A stretch of DNA of 20,197 nt from a virus, in IMG/VR virus record IMGVR_UViG_3300009082_000256, positions 1 to 20,197 of that record; one strand, 5' to 3'. A program made the translations under genes and the position numbers. Each line of letters begins with the position of its first letter. Position 1 is the stretch's first letter. Below the pieces are notes generated by a model that was given only the letters and a program-made list of their open reading frames with translations, searched no databases and was not told the origin of the DNA. Positions 1 to 7,356 of the stretch are shown in pieces.

Positions 1-314
1 GCGAGTGGGAGTGACATCAGAAACGTCCACTCCGGCATCGTTAGGAAGGCCAGTGAAAAGGCAGCCCCTATCCAAACGCTCGCGCACCACATGCACGTCA
101 GCCCCTTCGCCAATTCGTTCGTTCCCATCGCCACGTTTGCGGCAGAGTATCGCACGCCAACCGCATGACGCAATCGAGCGAATACTTCCCATGGACCATC
201 CTCCCGAACCAGCAGGCTCGTCACCCTGAATACCGCAAGCGCCAGAATGACGAACGCCCACGGACCAGCCGACCAGTCCGATAGGCGCACCCACAGTATA
301 GCGTCAGGCGGCAT
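1..314 (-). CDS. DUF1360-like membrane protein, C-terminus cut by window edge
   Basis: An open frame reads from an ATG at 314 through position 1 without a stop, giving 104 visible residues. The translation has a hydrophobic segment at about residues 19-36 (AFVILALAVFRVTSLLV), then REDGPWEVFARLR at 37-49, then LTCMWCASVWIGAAFSLAFL at about 72-91 as a second membrane segment. The pattern 'hydrophobic helix, R-x-T/S, E-D-G-P, CxxC-x-S-x-W, hydrophobic helix' is what I know from the DUF1360 family of small phage and Bacillus membrane proteins, whose biochemical role is unknown. The start overlaps the end of the glycosyltransferase gene by 11 nt. A weak AAGG lies about 9 nt upstream, and a GTG at 290 is an alternative start. 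The family call is from memory of the pattern, not a search. Confidence 0.72.
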   Translation of the reverse strand, partial: MPPDAILWVRLSDWSAGPWAFVILALAVFRVTSLLVREDGPWEVFARLRHAVGVRYSAANVAMGTNELAKGLTCMWCASVWIGAAFSLAFLTMPEWTFLMSLPL

Positions 315-759
315 TGGGCGCAACCTTCGACTTCTTCTTCGCCTTCTTTGGCTTGGTCAACGTGCCGTCAACTTTCACGGGATGACCAGCCTCAACCTCG
401 AAGGCAGTCGGCACATTGGCCGGGACATCTGGCGGCGGCGGAGGTTCAGGTTGAGGCACAACCGGAGCGACGGCTCGTACCTCCTGCGGCACGACTTCGA
501 ATAGGTGCGGCTGAACCTCGATGTCCTTGCGATGCACAAGGAACACTTCGCCGCCGCCACGGAAGCCGTAGCGCGTGCCCGTAGCCAGCCCCAGCACAAT
601 ATGCTGGCCTCGGTTCGGGTGCGTGTATCTGGTCAACAAGTAGTCTTGGTCTTGCATCTTGGCCTCCTGTTCGGCGGGCAGCGCTACAGCGAAAGGCGCA
701 AGCTGGCCTTCGGCAACCTTGATGCCGCTAGTCCGTCCGCCTCTGCATCCACAGCCCAT
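304..759 (-). other. Possible internal-start product of the glycosyltransferase gene (151 aa, or 117 aa from 657)
   Basis: Inside the 958-codon gene and in the same frame, ATG 759 (residue 808, MGCGCRGG) has a textbook ribosome binding site, AAGGAG at 766-771, with 6 nt spacing. ATG 657 (residue 842, MQDQDYLLTRYTHPN) has AGGAGG at 663-668 with 5 nt spacing. The segment begins exactly where glycosyltransferase homology ends. It resembles small free-standing phage proteins with an MxCGC start, or with an RYTHPNRG...YGFRGGG...F-VH-DI pattern, encoded near head genes. It may be made separately as well as fused. This is inference from the start signals and the domain boundary; no product is known. 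Confidence 0.4.
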
Positions 760-3180
760 CGGTTGCTCCTTGGCATACTTCTCTTGCATGTAGGCGATGA
801 GGTCTTTGTGACCCTCGACGCCCAACTCACGACGACCACCGGTATAGAAGCGATAGACCACTCCCTGCTCCGGCACGCGGATGAAGCACTTCCCGGCCCT
901 TGCCAGTCGCCATTGATAGTCTACATCTTCCCACGACTTCATGTTCTCATCGAAGCCGCTTATCTCATCGTGCCACGCCTTCGGGACGAGGCAGGTGACA
1001 AGCGCCCAATGATAAAGCGGCGCTTCCGGTTGCCGGATGGCTCGCTCACAATCATAGTCAGCAGAGCGATAGCCTATGCGTGCTTCCTTGGTGCGCTCAT
1101 CGAAGTCGATGATGTTGTCTTGCAAGTCCTTCGCCAAGCCCTTCGGGTCAACGAAGGCGCGCCCGATGTAGTCGCAATAAGGGATGGCGTTCTCCAGCCG
1201 CCAAGCCTCGATAAGCATGTCCAGCGTCCACGGCAGCAGGTAATCGTCGGCGTCCAGCCACAGCAGGAACGAGCCACGCGCTTCTCTCGCTCCAAGGTTG
1301 CGACACGCGCCTGCGCCCGTGCGCCCAGCCGTGAAGATGAACCGGGCGAAGGGATAGGCGTCAAGCAGCGCCATGTCCGGGTCATCGCCCGTATCATCTA
1401 CGACGATGGCTTCCCACTTGGTAAAGGTTTGACCCTCCAACGAATCCAGCGCATCGACCAGATACTTGCGATGGCCGGGTCCGCAGGGAATGACCACCGT
1501 GACCAGCGGCGTGTCATACTGCCTGACTGGGTGCGAGTAGCGTGCTGGTTGAGCATAGGAAGCGAAGGGGTGCTGGCCGTTGCCTTTCTTGCCAGCCCAC
1601 GGATGCCAAGGCAGCCAGTCAATTTCCCGGTAGTCCGCATTGCCGCTGACGTGACCAGACATCCATGAGTAGTGGAACAGCCCTTCATTCGTGACCCGCT
1701 TGGCAGCGTAGCCAATTGCCCCGGCCCGAAGCCAGAACTCCGCATCCTCACTTCCGGCTCCATGAGGCGCGTACCGCTGCCGATAGCCTCCAAGTCTGCT
1801 CCACATCTCGGTCCGGAACACACAGCAGGTCGGCACCTGATTGCGCCGCAGAAGCTGAGCGTTGTAGTCCCAATCGGTCGGCCACTTGGAGAGGTCGGAT
1901 GTTCCGTCTGGCTTGTGCCACGTCAAGCCGGTGTAGGCGATGCCGAGCGACGCGTCTGCCTGAAGCGCCCGAATGCAAACGGACAGGAAGGTCGGGTCAA
2001 TCTTGTCATCAGCGTCGAGGCAGCAGACGTACTTGATGCCTCGCTCGCGCGCCCACGCGATGCCGCGGTTGCGCGCATGCGCCACCCCTGCGTTGTCCTG
2101 CCGGATGTATTGCAAAAGAGAAATATCCCGCCCCATCGCCTGCACAACATCGCCGGTGTTGTCGGTGCTGCCATCGTCCACCACGACGATAGCTTTGAGG
2201 TCGATATAGTCCTGAGACGCGGCACTGCGAATTGCATCTGACACGCGACCGGCGTAGTTGTAGGTCGGGATAATGATTGCCACGGAAGCCGGGGATTGCT
2301 TGGCTTCCAGCGTCAGCCGGTAGGTATCGGCCACCTTCGCCACCTGCCGAGGCCACGTCCATTCGCTAACCATGTGCAAGGCGTTGCGGCTCAGGGAAGC
2401 CCTGTGAGCCGCGCACCAGCGCAAGCCAGCTTCCAACTCATCATAGTCGCCCACGCTCGCTAGGTAGCCGTTCAGACCATGAACAACGTACTCTAGGATG
2501 CCGCCGTGACGCCAACCTAGCACCGGGACGCCTGAGGCGAGCGCTTCGAGCGTGCCGATGCCGAAGGTCTCCTTGGTCGTGGCAAGATAGACGCCCGCCT
2601 GCTTGACTACGCCCTTCATCTGGTCGTGGCGCATCAGCCCTGTCAGGCGCACGTTGGAAGGCTGCTCACCATCCGCGAATGTGCTGACGAAGTGCAGGTC
2701 AGGGCAGCGCCGAGCGAGCTCGGTCATCGGCCGTGGGTCACACACATCACCGGTGCGGTTCTTGTTCCAGAGGACATAGCCAGCGTTCTCGCCGGGAGCG
2801 CCCCACGCCTCGAGGTCTATGCCGTGACCGATGACATCAGGCGTGAAGTGCATGTCCCGCTGGAACGCCTCCGCCACCCATGCGCTCGGCACGGTGACCC
2901 GCAAGGCCGCACGCAGGTCACGGATGACATTGCTGTTGGTCGCCCACTCCCACGCCTGCGCCGCATAGTCCGCCGTCCAATACAGACCGTGGCAGTGACA
3001 GACATCGGGAACTTGCATGCCAAGACCAGCGTGTGACGCAAACAGGTCGAAGCTCTGATACGGGTCGTCAATCAACGTCACGCCGAAGTCCGGCAGGTAG
3101 CGGTTGTAAGCCTCGATGACGCGGTTGATGCCGCTCTCGCCGCCCAGCTTCTTGAGGTAAGGGACCATCAGGACGCGCAC
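304..3180 (-). CDS. Multidomain glycosyltransferase (GT4-GT2-GT2) with C-terminal phage-type module
   Basis: 958 residues from GTG 3180, overlapping the upstream methyltransferase gene by 13 nt. An ATG at 3168 is possible but would remove the first strand residues MRVL. Residues 1-290 look like a GT4 (GT-B) enzyme: an N-terminal Rossmann-like strand and an E-x7-E pattern at E204/E212 in TKETFGIGTLEALASG. Residues 299-520 are a GT2 (GT-A) domain with IIIPTYN, VVVDDGSTDNT (332-342), LDADD (388-392) and SEDAEFWLR (477-485). Residues 559-790 are a second GT2 domain with VTVVIP, VVDDTGDD, WLDADD (641-646) and WEDVDYQWRL (750-759). All three keep the expected acidic residues, so all may be active. 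Residues 808-958 are not glycosyltransferase: a Cys/Gly start (MGCGCRGG), a compact segment at 840-897, a Pro-rich linker and a Lys-rich tail. The protein probably builds a short glycan in the host cytoplasm; acceptor and sugar are unknown. Confidence 0.88.
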   Translation of the reverse strand: MRVLMVPYLKKLGGESGINRVIEAYNRYLPDFGVTLIDDPYQSFDLFASHAGLGMQVPDVCHCHGLYWTADYAAQAWEWATNSNVIRDLRAALRVTVPSAWVAEAFQRDMHFTPDVIGHGIDLEAWGAPGENAGYVLWNKNRTGDVCDPRPMTELARRCPDLHFVSTFADGEQPSNVRLTGLMRHDQMKGVVKQAGVYLATTKETFGIGTLEALASGVPVLGWRHGGILEYVVHGLNGYLASVGDYDELEAGLRWCAAHRASLSRNALHMVSEWTWPRQVAKVADTYRLTLEAKQSPASVAIIIPTYNYAGRVSDAIRSAASQDYIDLKAIVVVDDGSTDNTGDVVQAMGRDISLLQYIRQDNAGVAHARNRGIAWARERGIKYVCCLDADDKIDPTFLSVCIRALQADASLGIAYTGLTWHKPDGTSDLSKWPTDWDYNAQLLRRNQVPTCCVFRTEMWSRLGGYRQRYAPHGAGSEDAEFWLRAGAIGYAAKRVTNEGLFHYSWMSGHVSGNADYREIDWLPWHPWAGKKGNGQHPFASYAQPARYSHPVRQYDTPLVTVVIPCGPGHRKYLVDALDSLEGQTFTKWEAIVVDDTGDDPDMALLDAYPFARFIFTAGRTGAGACRNLGAREARGSFLLWLDADDYLLPWTLDMLIEAWRLENAIPYCDYIGRAFVDPKGLAKDLQDNIIDFDERTKEARIGYRSADYDCERAIRQPEAPLYHWALVTCLVPKAWHDEISGFDENMKSWEDVDYQWRLARAGKCFIRVPEQGVVYRFYTGGRRELGVEGHKDLIAYMQEKYAKEQPMGCGCRGGRTSGIKVAEGQLAPFAVALPAEQEAKMQDQDYLLTRYTHPNRGQHIVLGLATGTRYGFRGGGEVFLVHRKDIEVQPHLFEVVPQEVRAVAPVVPQPEPPPPPDVPANVPTAFEVEAGHPVKVDGTLTKPKKAKKKSKVAPNAA

Positions 3181-3890
3181 GAAGCACCGCCTGTCTCGGA
3201 CACCATGTACTCGCCATTGACCGCCGGGACAGTCGAATACATCCTATATGCCCGGCGCCAATGCTCCTCTGCCCACGCCATAAACCATTCGGTGTTCGGC
3301 CACTTGTTCCAACCGGCATGATAGGCGAACAGGAATGATTGTGGCCGCAAGCCATCCATGAAAGCATCCCGCTCGTCGATAGGCGTTTCATTCAACGAGA
3401 AGCATCCGATAAGCAGGTCAGGGCTATCGTGCCTTCCAATGACGACGTTGCTCTTGATGTTCCGATAGCTCAAGTGCTCGACAGCCATCATGGCGAACGG
3501 CTCAAGGTCGGTGATGTAGTGCTCTCCTCTGAAACCCATGCGGTCCAGCACGATAGCCATTGCACCGTAGCCGCCGCCAAATTCGCACACCGTCTTCAAG
3601 TCGGCCACCCGCATTCCGGGGTTATGCTGCTCCCATTGCCACAGGTGATAGCGCTGGCAGTACAGGTTTGACCAATCAGGCTCGCTGCCTATTCCGTACA
3701 GATTGATGCCCTCGTCGAGAAGGATGCGCGACATCTGCGCCAGCGCGGGTCCGTCACCGACGTACATCGTCGCCTCGACTGTCGGCCACCACCAAGGCAC
3801 TGCGATTGCATGCGGCAGCGCCGCTCGTTCAAGCGCCAACGCCTCGCACTTGGACATCCAGTAGACATCCTTGCTCGTGAGTGGTTGCAT
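3168..3890 (-). CDS. SAM-dependent methyltransferase-like protein, probable sugar O-methyltransferase
   Basis: 240 residues from ATG 3890, which overlaps the stop of the DegT-type gene (TGATG). The frame is open further upstream, but that part is only a shadow of the DegT gene. Residues 102-110 (CEFGGGYGA) match the SAM-binding motif I (E/D-x-G-x-G-x-G), and D128 in YITDLEP fits the acidic motif II residue that holds the ribose. The N-terminal 100 residues are Trp/Tyr-rich and not catalytic-looking, as in 'putative sugar O-methyltransferase' proteins of polysaccharide clusters. Its position between a sugar PLP enzyme and a large glycosyltransferase suggests it methylates a sugar hydroxyl or caps a glycan. 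Substrate is unknown; a non-sugar acceptor is possible. Confidence 0.75.
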   Translation of the reverse strand: MQPLTSKDVYWMSKCEALALERAALPHAIAVPWWWPTVEATMYVGDGPALAQMSRILLDEGINLYGIGSEPDWSNLYCQRYHLWQWEQHNPGMRVADLKTVCEFGGGYGAMAIVLDRMGFRGEHYITDLEPFAMMAVEHLSYRNIKSNVVIGRHDSPDLLIGCFSLNETPIDERDAFMDGLRPQSFLFAYHAGWNKWPNTEWFMAWAEEHWRRAYRMYSTVPAVNGEYMVSETGGASCAS

Positions 3891-5086
3891 CAGGAAGGTG
3901 ACCGCCAGTAGCCTTCGAAGACCTGCGCTACGTACTCGATGTCCTGCGGCGTGAGGTCCGGGTGGCAGCCGATATACATGCCTTGCTGGTCTGTCCAATC
4001 GGCCACTGGATAGTCCTCGCGCCGTAGCATGTCTTGGTAGATGGGCTGCGAGACAATCGGCATCATGTCGCGGGTCTCGACCCCCATCATGTTGAGATAG
4101 CCGCAGAAGTGTTGCTTGTTCGTCTCCGGCGGGAGGACGATGGGATACATCATCCATGCGTGCTCATTGTCAGGAGCGACGCGCGGCAGCACAAGTCCCA
4201 CCCCGAGATATTGAGCAATCATGCCCAGCCTTGCTGTCAGATGAGCCGCGTTACGTCTGCGAAGCGCCAGCATTTCCTCATAGGTTTCAAGCTGAGCAAC
4301 GCCAAGCGCCGCCTCCAATTCGGTAATACGATACGAGTGGCCTGCGTGGGTGAAGTGGAAAGAGCGCCCCGGCATCGGCTGAGGCGAGAACCAAGCATCA
4401 GTATTCAACTCCGCAATGTCCAGCCCGTGATTGACCAGCGAGCGCATCTTGCTGGCGTATGCCGGTGAGCTCGTCGTCGCAATCCCTCCGACGCCAGTCG
4501 TGATGAGATGAGCATTGTAGGTGGAGAAGCACCCGATGTCGCCCATGCTGCCGACGAGCCGACCCTTATGCCGAACGAACATCGCCTCACATGAGTCCTC
4601 GATGACCTTCAAGTCATGGGCGGCGGCAATCGCCAGTAGTTCATCCATCAGGCACGACTGCCCGTAGAGATGAACCGGTATCATGGCGACAGTATCCCGG
4701 CTGACCTTCTGCTCGGCCTCCCGCGGGTCCATGCCGTAGGTCACGCCTTCGATGTCCACGAACACAGGCGTCAGATTGTTGTGCAGCACGACATTGACCG
4801 TCGCCACGAAGGTCGACGCAGGCACAAGCACCTCTGCCCCATCCGGCCAACCGTGAAGTTCCTTCAATGCCTGCACCGCCACATGCAGGCTCGACGTCCC
4901 GCTGTTGCTCAGAATGCCATAGGGACACCCATGCTGACCAGCGAACATGCGCTCGAATGCCATGCTCATTGCGCCGTAGCTGATGCGCCCGCTGTCCAGC
5001 ACGGAATCGACTAGCTCCTTCATCCGTGGCGTGGCGCGGAACGAACCGACCGGAACATGCCGGAAGGCGTATTCGGAATGGCCCAT
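3890..5086 (-). CDS. DegT/DnrJ/EryC1/StrS-family PLP enzyme with His in place of the catalytic Lys
   Basis: 398 residues, the usual length for this fold-type I family. ATG 5086 has a strong ribosome binding site (GGAGGTG, 5091-5097) overlapping the end of the upstream gene. Recognisable features are SNSGTSSLHVAVQAL (60-74), the VPASTFVATVN block (88-98), VIEDSCEA (161-168) with D164 expected to bind the PLP pyridine nitrogen, and FSTYNAHLITTGVGG (187-201). In sugar aminotransferases the last block reads FS-x(4)-K-x-x-T-x-G-x-GG. Here residue 193 is His, and the codon reads CAT on the coding strand. The known His-bearing members, ColD and the E1/RfbH 3-dehydrases, remove the C-3 hydroxyl of nucleotide-4-keto-6-deoxysugars instead of transaminating. 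A 3-deoxysugar role is therefore plausible, but RfbH needs a partner reductase and none is in the window. Family certain, reaction inferred. Confidence 0.9.
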   Translation of the reverse strand: MGHSEYAFRHVPVGSFRATPRMKELVDSVLDSGRISYGAMSMAFERMFAGQHGCPYGILSNSGTSSLHVAVQALKELHGWPDGAEVLVPASTFVATVNVVLHNNLTPVFVDIEGVTYGMDPREAEQKVSRDTVAMIPVHLYGQSCLMDELLAIAAAHDLKVIEDSCEAMFVRHKGRLVGSMGDIGCFSTYNAHLITTGVGGIATTSSPAYASKMRSLVNHGLDIAELNTDAWFSPQPMPGRSFHFTHAGHSYRITELEAALGVAQLETYEEMLALRRRNAAHLTARLGMIAQYLGVGLVLPRVAPDNEHAWMMYPIVLPPETNKQHFCGYLNMMGVETRDMMPIVSQPIYQDMLRREDYPVADWTDQQGMYIGCHPDLTPQDIEYVAQVFEGYWRSPS

Positions 5087-5089
5087 CGT

Positions 5090-5812
5090 TCACCTCCAGT
5101 AGTGGAGCATGCCGAGCTTATCCATCTCGGCTACGTCGTCAGGCCTCAATTCGTCGGTCAGCAGCTTCCCGTGGTCGCCGCCACGCAAGGCAAGTGTGTG
5201 CTTGACCGGCGGCGTCTTGGTACCAAGCACGATAACGTAGTCCTTGAGCAGCCGAAGGCGAGGCGTCCCGTTCAGTTCGCTCTCCCATGGCGTCTCGTTC
5301 TCGATAAGTATCTTGAGCAGATGCTGCCTGCGCCAGAGCGCCGTCATGTAGGAGAAGTGATACGGGCTGTCCGGGTCGCTGATAATGAGCGGCACGTTGC
5401 CAGCCATGCCGTAGTCCTTGGCGAAACCGCTGTTGAGCCGGTCGCCAGTGAGGTCGAAGCGGGCGACGTACTCGAACTGCTTCATGTAGTCGGCACATAC
5501 CTGCACCGCCTCGCCATCCACCGGACCCGTCAACCAGTAGTCCTCCAACATCAGCACAAACACATCGTGCGGCATTTCCAGCAGCAACCGAATGAGCGCA
5601 TTTGACCAGCGGGCAACGGGATAGTCCTCGTACTTGCCGATGGAGTGGAAAGAGAAGTTGCGCGGCAACTGGAAGTCGGGAGGCGTGAAGCCACCTACGA
5701 CGACCTGCGGGTTCGGCTTCCAATACCTGTTGAGCAGGTAGGCATAGCCGCGCAGGGCGGGAAGGTACTTGTCGCTTGTGAGGACGTAGATGGGAGCATC
5801 CACGCCACCCAT
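5090..5812 (-). CDS. Glycosyltransferase-like protein, first gene of the glycan cassette
   Basis: 240 residues from ATG 5812. The N-terminus (APIYVLTSDKYLPALRGYAYLLNRYW, shown in two parts: APIYVLTSDK at 6-15 and YLLNRYW at 25-31) and VLMLEDYWLTGPVD (86-99) resemble GT-A-like proteins of polysaccharide and phage clusters. In these a 'LxLEDDxxxxxPVD' strand supplies the metal/sugar acidic residues; here only E90 and D91 are visible. NALIRLLLEMPHDVFVLMLED is typical of the helix and strand before the acidic motif. No signal peptide or membrane segment is seen. There is no clear Shine-Dalgarno sequence, and the start lies only 13 nt beyond a strong hairpin. The next gene begins 4 nt after its stop region. 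Acceptor and donor are unknown, and assignment is by motif and context only. Confidence 0.6.
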   Translation of the reverse strand: MGGVDAPIYVLTSDKYLPALRGYAYLLNRYWKPNPQVVVGGFTPPDFQLPRNFSFHSIGKYEDYPVARWSNALIRLLLEMPHDVFVLMLEDYWLTGPVDGEAVQVCADYMKQFEYVARFDLTGDRLNSGFAKDYGMAGNVPLIISDPDSPYHFSYMTALWRRQHLLKILIENETPWESELNGTPRLRLLKDYVIVLGTKTPPVKHTLALRGGDHGKLLTDELRPDDVAEMDKLGMLHYWR

Positions 5813-5825
5813 GATACATCAAGAA

Positions 5826-5853
5826 GGGGAGCCCGCCAACTGGCAGGCTCCCC
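5826..5853 (-). terminator. Strong hairpin after the major capsid gene, probable rho-independent terminator
   Basis: GGGGAGCC (5826-5833) pairs perfectly with GGCTCCCC (5846-5853). Inside, one C/A mismatch is followed by GCC/GGC and an AACT loop, making a 12-position stem. On the minus strand it is followed by TTCTTGATGT, a modest T-rich tail. It sits 34 nt after the capsid stop, the normal place for a terminator of a highly expressed capsid transcript. The weak tail suggests partial read-through into the glycan genes. Confidence 0.7.
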
Positions 5854-5886
5854 ACTCGACTATCACGGTGACCACCAGCGTCAGGC

Positions 5887-7332
5887 TTACCAAACGTGGC
5901 GGGTCGTCTCGTCCGGCCGCATGGACACACCACCGTCCATGAAGTACGGGTCGGTCGGGTCCGGCGAGCGGAAGTGCTGGGTCGGGCAGTACTTGATTGC
6001 GTCGATGCGCCCGGCAAGCTGCGGCGTTCGAAGCACCACGCGCTGCTCCGTCTTGACCGACAGCTTGTAGCACCACTTCACGCTCTCGATGGCCCAGTAA
6101 TACTTGCCATCGTCGGTCCAGAAGTCCTGCATGCCGCGGAGCAGGTTGACATCCGGCATCGCTGCCCGGTAGTCAATGTGCTCCATGTAGGTCACGTTCA
6201 TCCCTGCGGCGGTCAGCGGGACCATGTAGATGCTGGACGCATAGCAGCCAGCGGGCACGTTGGCGTTGTTCGTGTTGTTGTGCTCGAAGATGCCCGTGTC
6301 GGTCACAACGGGATAGCGCCGCCCGTTGATGTCGATGAACATGCCGCGCCGCATCTCGTCACGATAGCGGGTCATGGCGGCGGCGTCGACCATCGGCACC
6401 GGGTCAATCTGGCTGGTGTCCATCACCGCGCACTTGTTCGTGTTGTACGCGCACGGCCATACGGCGCTCAGCACGAACCAGAGTTCGGGTCGCATGCAGA
6501 TGACCCAATTCACGGGCAGCAGGCCCATGTGCTCGGCGTTGAAGTAGAGATACGCCTCAAGCGCCGACAGGAAGCTCACGATGTCGCGCAGGCTGTTGAA
6601 GTCCTCGACGTCCTGATAGCCGAAGTTCTTGACATCGGAGTCGAGCGCCGGACACAGCGTGCCGGTGTGAGCGTCCATCTGGCCCGTCGCAATCTGATAG
6701 GCCAGTCCCGGGAACTCCTTGTATCCGCCGGTGTTGGCGAAGATGGAGCCCGTCCACAGGTGCTTTGCCAGCTTGCGCTCCAAGCTCACGACCGCCGTGA
6801 GCATCTCCGCCTTCGTGACAATGTTCAGCACGTCAGCGTCGCTCATACCGGAGGGCATGAAGCCGGAGTCATTGCCGACGAGGCTCCCGTAGAGCCGCAG
6901 GTCGGTGAAGTCGCCACGGTTCTTCTTGAGCATCACGTCGTTGATTTCGATGGTGCCGGTGTCCCGCGCCACACGGCCGAACTGCGCCGTCAGGTCGCAC
7001 GACTTCATGTACGACCGCGGGTTGTCACCGCACATCGTGGCGCTTTCACTGCCGACATCGGCGGTGAAGCCGGTGACGGCAGCGTAGAACGGCTGCTCGT
7101 ACACCGTCGGCAGGTTGGGCAGGAGCGCAGCCAAGCCGAACGGTTTGATGTGTGCGGTGAAGACCTCCCGCTCAATCGAGTGCGACCCGAAGAGCGAGCC
7201 CACGCCGTGCAACTCCACCGCATTGCCTGCGTTGGCAGGCGTCTTGGTGTGCTCCTTGGTCTGCATTGCCTCAAGGAGCTCGGTCTGCTTCGCCAGCGTA
7301 GCGGCGAGCAGTTCCATTGTCTTCTCGTCCAT
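5887..7332 (-). CDS. Major capsid protein
   Basis: 481 residues. ATG 7332 carries the best ribosome binding site in the window (GAGGAGG at 7340-7346, 7 nt spacing), as expected for the most abundant virion protein. Residues 1-30 form a short heptad-like helix (LAATLAKQTELLEAMQ), which may be a small N-terminal delta/scaffold segment. The body from about 55 contains AAVTGFTADVGSESATMCGDNPRS (split here: AAVTGFTADVG at 84-94, CGDNPRS at 101-107), then FGRVARDTGTIEINDV. That run of residues is typical of the HK97-fold capsid proteins of many siphophages. It follows the protease/scaffold gene directly, and a terminator hairpin follows it. No frameshift or Ig-like extension is visible. The call rests on position, size and expression signals as well as sequence pattern. 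Confidence 0.85.
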   Translation of the reverse strand: MDEKTMELLAATLAKQTELLEAMQTKEHTKTPANAGNAVELHGVGSLFGSHSIEREVFTAHIKPFGLAALLPNLPTVYEQPFYAAVTGFTADVGSESATMCGDNPRSYMKSCDLTAQFGRVARDTGTIEINDVMLKKNRGDFTDLRLYGSLVGNDSGFMPSGMSDADVLNIVTKAEMLTAVVSLERKLAKHLWTGSIFANTGGYKEFPGLAYQIATGQMDAHTGTLCPALDSDVKNFGYQDVEDFNSLRDIVSFLSALEAYLYFNAEHMGLLPVNWVICMRPELWFVLSAVWPCAYNTNKCAVMDTSQIDPVPMVDAAAMTRYRDEMRRGMFIDINGRRYPVVTDTGIFEHNNTNNANVPAGCYASSIYMVPLTAAGMNVTYMEHIDYRAAMPDVNLLRGMQDFWTDDGKYYWAIESVKWCYKLSVKTEQRVVLRTPQLAGRIDAIKYCPTQHFRSPDPTDPYFMDGGVSMRPDETTRHVW

Positions 7333-7339
7333 TTGTATG

Positions 7340-7346
7340 CCTCCTC
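7340..7346 (-). promoter_or_regulatory. Strong Shine-Dalgarno site of the major capsid gene
   Basis: The minus strand reads GAGGAGG, 7 nt before ATG 7332. This near-perfect anti-16S match fixes the capsid start and marks this gene as the most strongly translated of the window. Confidence 0.8.
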
Positions 7347-7356
7347 GCGCCCGACG

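Noticed and set aside
295-317. TATACT box with TTGCGC 17 nt upstream, in front of the membrane protein gene
   Set aside because: The -35 matches only 3 of 6, and the transcript would start at or after the preferred start codon.
505-1668. Long open frame on the plus strand opposite the glycosyltransferase gene
   Set aside because: It lies entirely antisense to well-supported GT2 domains, has no domain, and arises from GC-rich codon use.
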